A stretch of DNA of 64,000 nt from Paraburkholderia phenoliruptrix (GTDB lineage Bacteria > Pseudomonadota > Gammaproteobacteria > Burkholderiales > Burkholderiaceae): positions 1 through 64,000 of the forward strand of contig NZ_JAEUAV010000003.1 in the NCBI RefSeq assembly GCF_019511605.1, in the 5' to 3' direction. Shown in pieces: positions 39,866-49,160 of this stretch (within the stretch, counting starts at the first letter, position 1; the number at the start of each line of letters is the position of its first letter). The notes beneath the pieces were generated by a model that worked only from the letters and a program-made list of their open reading frames with translations, made no database searches and had not been told where the DNA came from. The translations under genes and the position numbers were made by a program.

Positions 39866-40759
39866 TCAGCTCTGCACGTGCTGCGCCTCGCGCTCGCGCT
39901 GACCGGCAAGCGGATCGCGCCGCACGAGCAGCATGTGAATCTGGCGCGCGTCGCCGCGCAGAATTTCGAAGATCAGATCGTCGATACGAACCTTCTCGCC
40001 CCGGTGCGGCACGCGCCCGAAGTGATGCGTGACGAGTCCGCCGATGGTATCCACTTCTTCGTCTGAATATTCCGTGCCGAATGCCTCGTTGAACTGCTCG
40101 ATTTCGGTCAGCGCGCGCACGCGGAAGCGTCCGTCCGGCGAGGCGATGATGTTGCCGCTTTCCTCGTCGAAATCGTATTCGTCCTCGATGTCGCCGACGA
40201 TCTGCTCGAGCACGTCCTCGATCGTAATCAGGCCGGCCACGCCGCCGTATTCGTCGACCACCACCGCGAGGTGATTGCGGTTCACGCGAAAGTCGTGCAG
40301 CAGCACGTTCAGGCGCTTGGACTCGGGGATGAACACGGCCGGCCGCAACATGCCGCGCACGTCGAACTCTTCTTCGGCGTAGTAGCGCAGCAGATCTTTC
40401 GCGAGCAGCACGCCAATCACGTTGTCGCGGTTGCCTTCGTAGACCGGATAGCGCGAATGCGCTTTTTCCAGCACGTAGGGGATGAATTCGGCGGGACTGT
40501 CCGCAATGTTGATCGCGTCCATTTGCGCGCGCGGCACCATGATGTCGCGCGCGCTCAGTTCGGAGACCTGGAATACGCCTTCGATCATCGACAGCGAGTC
40601 GGCGTCGATCAGGTTGCGCTCGTGCGCGTCCTGCAGGATTTCCAGTAGTTCGGCGCGCGAGTCGGGCTCGGGCGAGATGAAATCGGTCAGACGCTCGAGC
40701 AGCGAGCGTTTTTCGTGAGGTTTGTCGGTATGGCGTCGACTGGGATACGTGTCGTTCAT
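39866..40759 (-). CDS. corC: CorC/HlyC-family CBS-domain protein
   Basis: A 297-aa cytoplasmic protein with two CBS domains (about 65-190; ARDIMVPRAQMDAI and HLAVVVDEYGGVAGLITIEDVLEQIVGDI) and a C-terminal CorC_HlyC transporter-associated domain (about 205-285). In E. coli this ybeX/corC product influences magnesium and cobalt resistance and, as more recently proposed, ribosome maturation. ATG 40759 is the conserved start. It is 70 nt upstream of lnt. Confidence 0.93.
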   Translation of the reverse strand: MNDTYPSRRHTDKPHEKRSLLERLTDFISPEPDSRAELLEILQDAHERNLIDADSLSMIEGVFQVSELSARDIMVPRAQMDAINIADSPAEFIPYVLEKAHSRYPVYEGNRDNVIGVLLAKDLLRYYAEEEFDVRGMLRPAVFIPESKRLNVLLHDFRVNRNHLAVVVDEYGGVAGLITIEDVLEQIVGDIEDEYDFDEESGNIIASPDGRFRVRALTEIEQFNEAFGTEYSDEEVDTIGGLVTHHFGRVPHRGEKVRIDDLIFEILRGDARQIHMLLVRRDPLAGQREREAQHVQS

Positions 40760-41031
40760 GGTAGTGCGCCCGGCAAGACTGGGCGCGCTGTTGCGGAGCA
40801 TTAAGGATACACCAGGCACATGGCGGGACCGTGTCCCACCCGGCCGGGCGATGAATGAAAAGGCTGACGCCGGAGCGCCGCAAGACGCGGGCCTTGGGTC
40901 AATCGTAACTGATTACGCAGTGAAAAGCGTTGCCAGGAAAAAATGGCGAAGCAAAAGAGGCGCTATCCGACCCGAGTTCCAGATGCGGCCTGCGGGCCTT
41001 GCTGCGGCCCTTTTGCCGCGGTACAGCGTGT
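40760..41031. other. chaC-corC intergenic region
   Basis: 272 bp without a gene, the longest gap in this otherwise tight operon. GGGCC/GGCCC (about 40997-41013) with TTTT after it reads as a plus-strand hairpin, opposite to the genes, so its meaning is unclear. corC-lnt may have its own promoter here; no hexamers stand out. Confidence 0.35.
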
Positions 41032-41748
41032 TTATTTGCTGGCTTGCGGCTGCGCGACAGGCGGCGCGGCGCCGGCTGTGTCCGGGTCGGGATGGCCTGC
41101 GCCGCAGCGCTCCAGCAGCGCCTCCAGCGCGCGGTCGGGCATGCCGCTTTCGCGCAGCGCGTGCACCGTGCGGCTCACGTAATCGAGCGTGGTGCCATAG
41201 CGGCCGCACGCACAGCCGAACACGGTTCTAATGATGTCGTCGCCGAGCTTGCCGGTGTAGGTCGGCACGTCGCGGCGCATCACGAACGCGAGCGCGTCGA
41301 CGCGCCGGCCGTCGGCGAGCACGCAAGGCAGCCACGCGGGCCGGTATGACCCCATCGCCATTTCGCGACGCCACAGCGCTTCGAGGTGCGGCATCGCGCC
41401 TTGCGCCGCGAGGCGAAACGCAATGCCCGTGCACGAGCCGCCGCGATCCAGCGCCAGCACCAGCCCCGGCACCTCGGGCGTGCCGCGATTCACGCGCGAC
41501 CACAGGTACAGGCCGCGGTGGTATCCATGCACTTTCGAGCGCATCGCTTCGACAGTAGGCAGGCCCGGATTCCAGATCAGCGAGCCATAGCCGAACAGCC
41601 ACAAGTCGCTGCGCCGGTCCCAGTCGCGCAGCGTGCATTCGAGCGACGCGCGCAGTTCCTCGTCCGTCAGGAGCCGCGACTCGCCGAGTGCGGGCGGGTA
41701 GTCCGGGCACGGGGTTCGGCCATCGTCGTCGGAGGCAAAGGTGCTCAC
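41032..41748 (-). CDS. Gamma-glutamylcyclotransferase, ChaC family
   Basis: A 238-aa enzyme expected to degrade glutathione to 5-oxoproline and Cys-Gly. The glycine-rich FGYGSLIWNPG loop (about 52-62) and the catalytic Glu in LWRREM are those of ChaC proteins. The N-terminal 40 and C-terminal 20 residues are variable. GTG 41748 is the start; it lies 19 nt after ybeY. ChaC is not a member of this operon in E. coli, so glutathione turnover is added to a tRNA/rRNA-maturation cluster here. Substrate assignment is by family only. Confidence 0.88.
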   Translation of the reverse strand: MSTFASDDDGRTPCPDYPPALGESRLLTDEELRASLECTLRDWDRRSDLWLFGYGSLIWNPGLPTVEAMRSKVHGYHRGLYLWSRVNRGTPEVPGLVLALDRGGSCTGIAFRLAAQGAMPHLEALWRREMAMGSYRPAWLPCVLADGRRVDALAFVMRRDVPTYTGKLGDDIIRTVFGCACGRYGTTLDYVSRTVHALRESGMPDRALEALLERCGAGHPDPDTAGAAPPVAQPQASK

Positions 41749-41767
41749 GGTTCAGTCCGGGCGGCGG

Positions 41768-42229
41768 TTAGCGATAAGGGTCGGCAAAGCCCAGTTTGCC
41801 AAGAATCTCGGTTTCGAGCGCTTCCATTTCCTCGGCTTCTTCTTCGGCTTCGTGGTCGTAGCCTTGTGCATGGAGCGTGCCGTGCACCAGCAGATGCGCG
41901 TAATGAGCGACGAGCGGCTTGCCCTGCTCGGCGGCTTCCTTCTCCACCACCGGGCAGCACAGAATCAGGTCGCCCGTCACCGGATCGTCTTCGGATTCCG
42001 CGTACGCGAAAGTCAACACGTTGGTCGAATAATCCTTGCCGCGATACGTGCGGTTCAAGGTGCGGCCTTCTTCGGCGTCGACGAAACGCACGGTCAGCTC
42101 GCCGTCGGCGAAAAGCGCGGCCTTGATCCAGCCGGCCACCGTGGCGCGCGGCAGCAGCGCCTTGTGTTCAGGCCACGCCTTGGCGGCGGGAAATTGCAGA
42201 TTCAGCGTCAGTTTCGGTGCGCGGCTCAT
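41768..42229 (-). CDS. ybeY: Endoribonuclease / rRNA maturation factor YbeY
   Basis: Takes part in 16S rRNA 3'-end maturation and 70S quality control. The 153-aa metalloprotein has the zinc motif H116-GTLH120-AQGYDH126. The [21 protein letters not shown] segment is also conserved. It is 60 nt downstream of phoH, as in E. coli ybeZ-ybeY. Confidence 0.95.
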   Translation of the reverse strand: MSRAPKLTLNLQFPAAKAWPEHKALLPRATVAGWIKAALFADGELTVRFVDAEEGRTLNRTYRGKDYSTNVLTFAYAESEDDPVTGDLILCCPVVEKEAAEQGKPLVAHYAHLLVHGTLHAQGYDHEAEEEAEEMEALETEILGKLGFADPYR

Positions 42230-42289
42230 CTTGTTCGATGTTTCAGGCGAAGTGTGGTCCGGCGGCAGGTGCCCACGGTCGAGGCGGAT

Positions 42290-43363
42290 TCACCGGGAAT
42301 CCGCCGGGCTCGCGGTTTTCTGCGAATGCGCGTCGTACGCCTCCACGATTCGCGCGACGAGCGGATGCCGCACCACGTCCGCGCTCGTGAAGCGCGTGAG
42401 CGCAATGCCGCGCACGTCCGAGAGCACCTGCTGCGCTTCGATGAGCCCGCTCTTGTGGCCGCGCGGCAGATCGACCTGGGTCGTGTCGCCGGTCACCACC
42501 GCTTTCGAGCCGAAGCCGATGCGCGTCAGGAACATCTTCATCTGTTCGGGCGTGGTGTTTTGCGCCTCGTCAAGAATGATGAACGCGTGGTTCAGCGTGC
42601 GGCCGCGCATGTACGCGAGCGGCGCGATTTCGATCATCTGCCGCTCGAACATCTTCGCGGTCTTGTCGAAGCCGAGCAGATCGTACAGCGCGTCATACAG
42701 CGGACGCAGGTACGGATCGACTTTCTGCGCGAGATCGCCCGGCAAAAAGCCGAGCCGTTCGCCGGCTTCAACGGCCGGGCGTGTCAGCACGATGCGCTTG
42801 ACCTGATCGCGCTCGAGCGCGTCCACCGCGCAGGCAACCGCGAGATAGGTCTTGCCGGTGCCGGCGGGGCCCACGCCGAAGGTGACGTCGTGCGAGACGA
42901 TCTGCTTCAGATACTCGCGCTGCGCCGGGGTGCGGCCGCGCAGATCGGCGCGCCGCGTATACAGCTTGGGGCCGAGTTCCTCGAGGTCGTCGTCGCCGCT
43001 GTCGGCGGGTTGGTCGAATGGGTGGTCGGGATTGCCGGGAAAGCCCGGCTCGCCCGCTTCGTCGCCATTGCCGTTCCCGTTCGTGCGATGCCGCGCCGGG
43101 TGCCGCACTTCGACGAGCGCAAGCTGAATGTCGTCGACCGACAGCGGATCGCGCGCGTTGTTGTAGAAGTTTTCGAGCGCCGTGAGCGCGAGTTTCGCGC
43201 CGCGCCCGCGGATGGTAATGCGGTGTCCGCGGCGTTGCAGCGTCACGTCGAGCGCCTGCTCGATTTGCCGCAGGTTTTCGTCGAGCGGTCCGCAGAGGTT
43301 GGCAAGCCGCGCATTGTCGTCGCGCGGAGCGGTGAATTCCAGATGCGGCTGAGTGGTTTTCAA
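42290..43363 (-). CDS. ybeZ: PhoH-like ATPase (YbeZ)
   Basis: A 357-aa P-loop ATPase, Walker A GPAGTGKT (165-172), Walker B FIILDEAQN, working with YbeY in RNA metabolism. Residues about 91-131 (Asn/Gly/Asp/Pro-rich) form a flexible insert between the KH-like N-terminus and the ATPase domain. TTG 43363 is the start: no ATG or GTG occurs between it and the upstream in-frame stop. It is encoded between miaB and ybeY. Confidence 0.93.
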   Translation of the reverse strand: MKTTQPHLEFTAPRDDNARLANLCGPLDENLRQIEQALDVTLQRRGHRITIRGRGAKLALTALENFYNNARDPLSVDDIQLALVEVRHPARHRTNGNGNGDEAGEPGFPGNPDHPFDQPADSGDDDLEELGPKLYTRRADLRGRTPAQREYLKQIVSHDVTFGVGPAGTGKTYLAVACAVDALERDQVKRIVLTRPAVEAGERLGFLPGDLAQKVDPYLRPLYDALYDLLGFDKTAKMFERQMIEIAPLAYMRGRTLNHAFIILDEAQNTTPEQMKMFLTRIGFGSKAVVTGDTTQVDLPRGHKSGLIEAQQVLSDVRGIALTRFTSADVVRHPLVARIVEAYDAHSQKTASPADSR

Positions 43364-43465
43364 GGCGATGAGTCGATCCTGTCGGTTTCAGTACGCGGGC
43401 GGCGGCGCGGGCCTGTGAGCCGTTTTGCGCGGCGCCGCGCGCCTGCGTCGATGTGAGTTGGGCAG

Positions 43466-44851
43466 TCAGTGGGTGGTGGCGCTCGCGCCGTCCTCTGCAT
43501 GGTCGTGCACCAGCACGAGCTCGCCACGCAGCGAATGTGGGTACGCCTTGACGATTTTCACGTCGACCATCTGACCGATCAGCCGTGCATGCGAGGCCAC
43601 CGGCGCCGGAAAGTTGACCACGCGGTTGTTCTCCGTGCGGCCCGCGAGCTCGTTCGGATCCTTGCGCGCCGGGCGTTCCACCAGAATGCGCTCGACCTTG
43701 CCGACCATCGAATCGCTGATGCGCTGCACGTTTTCTTCGATGGTCGCCTGCAGATGCTGAAGGCGCTTTAACTTCACCTCGCGCGGCGTGTCGTCGGGCA
43801 GGTTGGCAGCCGGCGTGCCCGGACGCGGACTGTAGATGAACGAGAAGCTGGTGTCGTACTTCATCTCATGTACGAGCGCCATCATCTTGTCGAAATCTTC
43901 TTCCGTCTCGCCTGGGAATCCGACGATCATGTCCGTGGAAAGGGACAGGTCCGGGCGAATTGCCCGCAGCTTGCGGATCACCGACTTGTATTCGAGCACC
44001 GTGTAACCGCGCTTCATCGCCATCAGGATGCGGTCGGAGCCGTGCTGCACCGGCAGATGCAGGTGGCTCACGAGCTTCGGCACCTTCGCGTAAGTGTCGA
44101 TCAGGCGCTGCGTGAATTCTTTCGGGTGCGACGTGGTGTAGCGAATGCGCTCGATGCCCGGAATCTCGGCGACGTATTCGATCAGCGTCGCAAAGTCGGC
44201 GATTTCCGACGAGCCAAGCGTGAGCGCGCCACGGAACGCGTTCACGTTCTGACCCAGCAGCGTCACTTCCCGCACGCCCTGATCGGCGAGGCCGGCGATT
44301 TCCGTCAGCACGTCGTCGAGCGGACGCGACACTTCTTCGCCGCGCGTGTACGGCACTACGCAATAGCTGCAGTACTTGCTGCAACCTTCCATGATCGAGA
44401 CGAACGCGCTCGGCCCTTCCACGCGCGCAGGCGGCAGATGGTCGAACTTTTCGATCTCGGGAAACGTGATGTCGACCTGCGCGCGGCCGCTCGCGCGGCG
44501 CTTGTCGATCATTTGCGGCAGACGGTGCAGTGTTTGCGGCCCGAATACCAGATCGACGTACGGCGCGCGCGCGACGATCGACGCGCCTTCCTGGCTCGCC
44601 ACGCAACCGCCCACGCCAATGATGAGATCGGGATTCGCTTCCTTGAGCTCGCGCACGCGGCCAAGGTCGGAGAACACTTTTTCCTGTGCTTTCTCGCGCA
44701 CGGAGCAGGTGTTGAACAGGATCACGTCCGCGTCTTCGGGCGTGTCGGTCTTCACGAGGCCTTCCGCCGCGCCGAGTACGTCGACCATCTTGTCGGAGTC
44801 GTACTCGTTCATCTGGCAGCCAAAGGTCTTTACATAAACTTTCTTGGTCAT
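43466..44851 (-). CDS. miaB: tRNA-2-methylthio-N6-dimethylallyladenosine synthase
   Basis: A radical-SAM enzyme that methylthiolates tRNA A37. The 461-aa protein binds two Fe-S clusters: Cys12, Cys49, Cys83 in the N-terminal domain and the radical-SAM CxxxCxxC at Cys157, Cys161, Cys164 (GCSKYCSYC). A C-terminal TRAM domain follows. ATG 44851 starts at [15 protein letters not shown]; a longer open frame upstream has no similarity. It is the first gene of the miaB operon. Confidence 0.96.
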   Translation of the reverse strand: MTKKVYVKTFGCQMNEYDSDKMVDVLGAAEGLVKTDTPEDADVILFNTCSVREKAQEKVFSDLGRVRELKEANPDLIIGVGGCVASQEGASIVARAPYVDLVFGPQTLHRLPQMIDKRRASGRAQVDITFPEIEKFDHLPPARVEGPSAFVSIMEGCSKYCSYCVVPYTRGEEVSRPLDDVLTEIAGLADQGVREVTLLGQNVNAFRGALTLGSSEIADFATLIEYVAEIPGIERIRYTTSHPKEFTQRLIDTYAKVPKLVSHLHLPVQHGSDRILMAMKRGYTVLEYKSVIRKLRAIRPDLSLSTDMIVGFPGETEEDFDKMMALVHEMKYDTSFSFIYSPRPGTPAANLPDDTPREVKLKRLQHLQATIEENVQRISDSMVGKVERILVERPARKDPNELAGRTENNRVVNFPAPVASHARLIGQMVDVKIVKAYPHSLRGELVLVHDHAEDGASATTH

Positions 44852-45162
44852 CGAATTTCGCCGGTCGCAGTGGTTAACCTGGGGGCGCGGTAAAAGGGTG
44901 AAGGAGAGGCGAGAGCGTGCGGGATGTCTGCGGGACGGCGCTTCGGGGCGCTGGTGCGCCGCTGGTTTTGCGCCCGCTTCGGGCCTGCGTCGGCCCATTT
45001 TGGGCCCATTTTGGTCCGCCCGGGTCCGCTCGGGCCCGCACCGGCCGCCTTTGATTGCTTCGTGTGGCATCTGGCGCATTGAGTCGCGCTTTCAGCCGAT
45101 TGCGGCGGCCCGCCCGGCCGTGAACGGATGCTGCTCGCGCACGCTTGCCGTGTAGCGCAATA
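44852..45162. other. Region upstream of miaB with short direct repeats
   Basis: 311 bp without a gene between miaB and the end of a LysR gene; it must carry the miaB promoter and its leader. GGCCCATTTT occurs at 44992-45001 and 45003-45012, followed by variants of GGTCCGC. TATTATAG near 45160 is AT-rich. No clear promoter hexamers were found. Confidence 0.4.
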
Positions 45163-46146
45163 TTATAGCCCTTCACCGCCGAAGGCTTCGTCCACCGCTT
45201 GCGCGCGAGGCGGCTCTGGCGGCAAGCCAAGCAGGCGCTCCAGTTCGTCTGACACGTGCGCAAAGCGCTCGCTCAGAAAATCCAGCAGCACGCGCACGCG
45301 CGGCGCCATGAAGCGGTTACGGTGGTAGAGCGCGTGCAGCGGCGCGTCGGGATAGCGCCAGTCGGGCAGCAGGATCTTCAGGCCGTCGGAGCGCAAATCC
45401 GCCTCCACATCCCACATCGACTTGACCGCGATGCCGTAGCCGCGCAGCGCCCATTCGCGCGCGACGGCGCCGTCGTTGGTCTGCCGCGCGGTTTCGAGCG
45501 GCACCGTGTAGTGCTGCACTTCGTCGCCGCGCGTAAAACGCCATTCGTTGACGGGGCCAGAGCCGGTGCTGAGCACGATGCAATCGAAATTGGCGAGGTC
45601 GTTCGGGTCTTTCGGCTCGCCCTTGCGCGCGATGTATTCCGGCGACGCGCACAACACGCGCCGGTTGCGCGCGAGCTTGCGGGCGACGAGCGAGCTGTCC
45701 TGCGGCACGCCGAAGCGGATTGCAAGGTCGATATCTTCCTGCACGAGGTTCGTCAGCGAGTCGGATAGCGTCAACGCAAAAGTCACTTCCGGGTACAGCG
45801 CGTTGAATTCGTCGAGCCAGTGCATCAGCAGATTGCGCCCGAAGTCCGAGGTGGCCGACACTCGCACCTTGCCGCGCACCACGCCTTGCCCGGCCTGCAG
45901 TGCGGCTTTGGCGTCATCGAGCGATTGCAGCGCCTGGCGGCAGCAGTTCAGGTAGAGCCGCCCTTCGTCGGTGAGCCGCAACTGGCGGGTGGTGCGCTCG
46001 AATAGCCGCGCCTTCAGGCCGGCTTCGAGCTTGGCGAGGCGCGCGCTGGCGGCGGCGGGCGTGAGTCCCATCCTGCGGCCCGCGGCGGACAGGCTGCCCT
46101 GCTGCGCAGCCTCCACGAAAAGGCGGATGTCGCCGAGGTTATCCAT
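45163..46146 (-). CDS. LysR-family transcriptional regulator
   Basis: A 327-aa regulator of the CrgA/AaeR-like LysR group. The N-terminal helix-turn-helix (about 1-60) contains GSLSAAGRRMGLTPAAASARLAKLE; the effector domain starts near 90 with VRGKVRVSATSDFGRNLL. ATG 46146 is chosen over one four codons upstream. It is divergent from a VOC protein and an MFS exporter, with an 8+8 palindrome of LysR type between them, so it very probably controls that pair. The inducer is unknown. Confidence 0.9.
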   Translation of the reverse strand: MDNLGDIRLFVEAAQQGSLSAAGRRMGLTPAAASARLAKLEAGLKARLFERTTRQLRLTDEGRLYLNCCRQALQSLDDAKAALQAGQGVVRGKVRVSATSDFGRNLLMHWLDEFNALYPEVTFALTLSDSLTNLVQEDIDLAIRFGVPQDSSLVARKLARNRRVLCASPEYIARKGEPKDPNDLANFDCIVLSTGSGPVNEWRFTRGDEVQHYTVPLETARQTNDGAVAREWALRGYGIAVKSMWDVEADLRSDGLKILLPDWRYPDAPLHALYHRNRFMAPRVRVLLDFLSERFAHVSDELERLLGLPPEPPRAQAVDEAFGGEGL

Positions 46147-46162
46147 AGCGAATTTCAAACGG

Positions 46163-46183
46163 CATTTGAAAATGCTTCAAATG
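46163..46183. promoter_or_regulatory. LysR-type palindrome in the divergent promoter
   Basis: CATTTGAA (46163-46170), spacer AATGC, TTCAAATG (46176-46183): perfect 8-bp arms that contain a T-N11-A core. It starts 16 nt upstream of the LysR ATG (46146). A TCAAATG half-copy occurs again near 46196. Confidence 0.65.
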
Positions 46184-46263
46184 CTACGCCAATTATCAAA
46201 TGCTCGCCGCGCCCGCACAATTCGGCTCTTAAAAACGATGCGGCCCCACAGCCGCCGGAAATC

Positions 46264-46668
46264 ATGCAGTTGGATCACGCGACCGTAGTGACAGCGGATC
46301 TCGAGACGGCCCGCCGCTTTTTCGTCCATGTCGCCGGTTTGACCGAGGGCGCGCGGCCGCCGTTTTCGGTCGCAGGGTACTGGCTTTATGCCGACGGACG
46401 GCCGGTGGTGCATCTGGTCGAGGCGACAGCGCCGTCCGCAGGCGGGTCGCTTCGCACGGCGCCGCGCATCGACCACATCGCGTTCCGTCTGGACAGCGCC
46501 GCCGAATGGCAGGCGCTGCTCGACCGCCTGAACGCGAGCGGCGTCGGCTACCAGACAGCACGAGTGCCGCCGATGGGGCCGCAAGAGGCGGCCATGCAGA
46601 TTTTTGTCGCGCTGGCGCCGGGCGTCGTCGTCGAATTCGTGACGGCGCTGCATCACGCTCAACCGTAA
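46264..46668 (+). CDS. VOC-family (glyoxalase-like) protein
   Basis: A 134-aa vicinal-oxygen-chelate protein with two beta-alpha-beta-beta-beta modules. LDHATVVTADLETARRFFVHVAGL and RIDHIAFRLDSAAEWQALLDRL carry the metal-ligand histidines of each half, and VEFVTAL ends the domain. Substrates range from toxic aldehydes to antibiotics; none can be chosen here. It begins a pair with an MFS exporter 16 nt downstream, divergent from a LysR regulator, which suggests detoxification plus export. Confidence 0.82.
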   Translation: MQLDHATVVTADLETARRFFVHVAGLTEGARPPFSVAGYWLYADGRPVVHLVEATAPSAGGSLRTAPRIDHIAFRLDSAAEWQALLDRLNASGVGYQTARVPPMGPQEAAMQIFVALAPGVVVEFVTALHHAQP

Positions 46669-46684
46669 AACCTGGAGAACCATC

Positions 46685-47875
46685 ATGCCTATTCCATTAC
46701 TCGCGCTCGCGATCAGCGCCTTCGCTATCGGGACCACCGAGTTCGTGATCATGGGCCTGTTGCCGGAGGTCGCGCGCGATCTCGCGGTGTCGATTCCGTC
46801 GGCGGGATTGCTGGTGAGCGGCTATGCGCTCGGCGTCGCGGTCGGCGCGCCGCTGCTCGCAGTCGTCACGAGCCGGATGCCGCGCAAGCTCGCGCTGCAG
46901 TTGCTGATGGGAGTGTTCATCGTCGGCAATACGCTGTGCGCGATCGCGTCGAGCTATTCGCTGCTGATGGTCGCGCGCGTGGTGACCTCGTTTGCGCACG
47001 GCTCGTTTTTCGGCATCGGCGCCGTAGTGGCCGCGTCGCTCGTGCCCGCGGAAAAACGCGCGAGCGCGATTGCGCTGATGTTCACCGGGCTCACGCTTGC
47101 CAACGTGCTCGGGGTGCCGTTCGGTACGTTCGTCGGCCAGGAGTTCGGCTGGCGGACCGCGTTCTGGATTGTCAGCGCGTTCGGCGTGCTCTCGCTTGCC
47201 GGTGTGACGGCGCTCGTGCCGAACCGCCACGACGCCGGTCCCGCCGGACTCGGCCACGAAGTGCGCGTGCTGAAGGACCCCCAAGTATGGACCGCCCTCG
47301 CGATGACGGTGCTCGGTTTCGGCGGCGTGTTCGTCGTCTTCACCTATATCGCGCCGATTCTCGAGCAGGTGAGCGGCTTCTCGCCGCGCGGCGTTACGCT
47401 CATTCTCGTGCTGTTCGGCGTGGGCTTGACGATCGGCAACACGGTCGGCGGCAAGCTCGCGGACCGCGCGTTGATGCCTTCGCTGATGGGCATTCTCGTC
47501 GCGCTCGCCGTGGTGATGGCGCTCTTCGCTCGCACCAGCCATTCGCAGGTTGCCGCGGCCCTGACGGTTTTCGTGTGGGGCATTGCCGCGTTCGCTACCG
47601 TGCCGCCGTTGCAGATGCGCGTGGTCGAGAAGGCGGCAAAGGCGCCCAATCTTGCGTCGACGTTGAACATCGGCGCCTTCAACGTGGGCAATGCGGGCGG
47701 CGCGTGGCTCGGCGGGCTCGTCATCGATCATGGTCATTCGCTCGATACGTTGCCGTGGGTCGCCGCGGCGGTAAGCGTCGCCGCCTTGCTGCTGACGTGG
47801 TTTGCCTCGCGCATGGACACACCGCTCGGCCGGGCAAGCGCGCAGCGTGACGTGCAAGTGCGCGAGCGCGCCTAG
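46685..47875 (+). CDS. MFS exporter, DHA1 family (YdhP-like)
   Basis: A 396-aa 12-segment major-facilitator transporter. The start LLALAISAFAIGTTEFVIMGLLPEVARDLAVSIPSAGLLVSGYALGV and the C-terminal TVPPLQMRVVEKAAKAPNLASTLNIGAFNVGNAGGAWLGG match E. coli YdhP closely (from memory). This group exports drugs, sugars or amino-acid-like compounds. GGAG precedes the ATG. It follows the VOC gene by 16 nt and is likely under the divergent LysR protein. Confidence 0.92.
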   Translation: MPIPLLALAISAFAIGTTEFVIMGLLPEVARDLAVSIPSAGLLVSGYALGVAVGAPLLAVVTSRMPRKLALQLLMGVFIVGNTLCAIASSYSLLMVARVVTSFAHGSFFGIGAVVAASLVPAEKRASAIALMFTGLTLANVLGVPFGTFVGQEFGWRTAFWIVSAFGVLSLAGVTALVPNRHDAGPAGLGHEVRVLKDPQVWTALAMTVLGFGGVFVVFTYIAPILEQVSGFSPRGVTLILVLFGVGLTIGNTVGGKLADRALMPSLMGILVALAVVMALFARTSHSQVAAALTVFVWGIAAFATVPPLQMRVVEKAAKAPNLASTLNIGAFNVGNAGGAWLGGLVIDHGHSLDTLPWVAAAVSVAALLLTWFASRMDTPLGRASAQRDVQVRERA

Positions 47876-48016
47876 CGGCATGCGGAGCCTCGCAGGAAGG
47901 CATCTGCAATGCTGATAACAGTGTGAAGATAACTTCGTTGGGCGCAGCGGGGTGCGATGCTATCTTGCTTCCAGTCACTGCTTGCGCGCCGCTTGCCGGC
48001 GCTTCTGGAGGCAATC

Positions 48017-48706
48017 ATGCATTCCCCGCTTGCTCTGGTTCGCGATCCTACGGCTGATGCGGATGCGCCGCCGCGTGTCGCCGAACCTTTCGATGCACTC
48101 GAACATCTGGTTGGCGTGAACCTCGCGCGTTTGCGCGCGGAGCGCCAGTTGTCGCTCGACGCTCTTGCGCGAGCATCCGGCGTATCGCGCGCGATGCTCG
48201 CGCAGATCGAGTCGGCGCGCAGCGTGCCGTCCATCAAGGTGCTCTGCAAGGTAGCGGCCGCGCTGAGGGTCTCGGTTGCCGCCTTCCTGCGCCGCCACGC
48301 GACCAACGGCTTCGAGCATTTGCCGGCGGAGCGCTCGTCGCGCATCGTCAGTTCGAACGGGCGCTATTCTGCCCGGCCGCTCTATCCGGACAACGAACCC
48401 ACTGCCGCCGAATTCCACGAACTGCGCATTGCGCCGTTGCATACGGAAGCCGGCGTGCGCCGCGCGCCGGGCACGACGGTCAACCTTGTGGTCAGCGAGG
48501 GTACGCTCGAAGTCAGCGTGCACGACCAGCGCCAGTTGCTGGCAACGGGCGATGCGATCGTCTTCGACGCCGATCAGCCGCACAGCCTGCGCAATCCCGG
48601 CGACACCGAAGCTCGCGCGTTTCGCGTGACGCTAAAGGCAGAGACGCCGCCGCGCTGGGATGTGCCCGCGCCGCAAGACCCGGCGCGCGCAGCGGCACCG
48701 GTCTGA
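48017..48706 (+). CDS. XRE-type regulator with C-terminal cupin domain
   Basis: A 229-aa regulator. An N-terminal helix-turn-helix (about 33-90; NLARLRAERQLSLDALARASGVSRAMLAQIESARSVPSIKVLCKVAAAL) is followed by a cupin effector domain (about 130-215; GDAIVFDADQPHSLRNPGDTEARAFRV). This SutR/PuuR-like layout regulates small metabolic operons. TCTGGAGG stands before ATG 48017. It follows the MFS gene by 140 nt but its target is not evident. The FMN riboswitch of ribB begins about 130 nt after its stop. Confidence 0.87.
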   Translation: MHSPLALVRDPTADADAPPRVAEPFDALEHLVGVNLARLRAERQLSLDALARASGVSRAMLAQIESARSVPSIKVLCKVAAALRVSVAAFLRRHATNGFEHLPAERSSRIVSSNGRYSARPLYPDNEPTAAEFHELRIAPLHTEAGVRRAPGTTVNLVVSEGTLEVSVHDQRQLLATGDAIVFDADQPHSLRNPGDTEARAFRVTLKAETPPRWDVPAPQDPARAAAPV

Positions 48707-48840
48707 GCGTATCGGCTGCGGCAGTTTCGCCGCGACGGGGGCGCGCGAGTGTCAATCCCGTCCGGCCAGTAGGGGTTGCACTGCGGTTCGCGCGCCGCTG
48801 TTGTATGCTTGGCTCGCCGGTTCGTCCGGCAATCAGTGCG

Positions 48841-49015
48841 TCTTCAGGGCGGGGCGGAATTCCCCACCGGCGGTATGCCGGCAGCGCGAAAGCGCAGGCC
48901 GGCGAGCCCGCGAGCGCCCGCAGTGAGGCGGTTTTCTGCAAATCGAAAGCCGCCGCGGGGTCAGCAGATCTGGTGCGAAGCCAGAGCCGACGGTCACAGT
49001 CCGGATGGAAGAAGA
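48841..49015 (+). ncRNA. FMN riboswitch (RFN element) controlling ribB
   Basis: The RFN signature is clear: AGGGCGGGGCGGAATTCCCC at the 5' side, then CCCGCGAGCG, and GGTCAGCAGATCTGGTG...CCAGAGCCGACGGTCACAG, closing with CCGGATGGAAGAAG. Binding of FMN should repress expression of ribB downstream. About 145 nt separate its end from the ribB ATG; no classic antiterminator/terminator with T-run was seen there, so translational or rho-linked control is possible. Confidence 0.96.
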
Positions 49016-49160
49016 TGTGCAGATAGTCATATTCGTTCCCGTTGCATCGCCTGCCGGTTCGGGGCGGTGCGCGAACGCCGCTTCCGTCGCGAGGCGGCGC
49101 TTCACGGCGCGTCTTTGCCTGTTTGCAATGCCCTGAAACGTTTCTCGCCCAACTTTTGCG

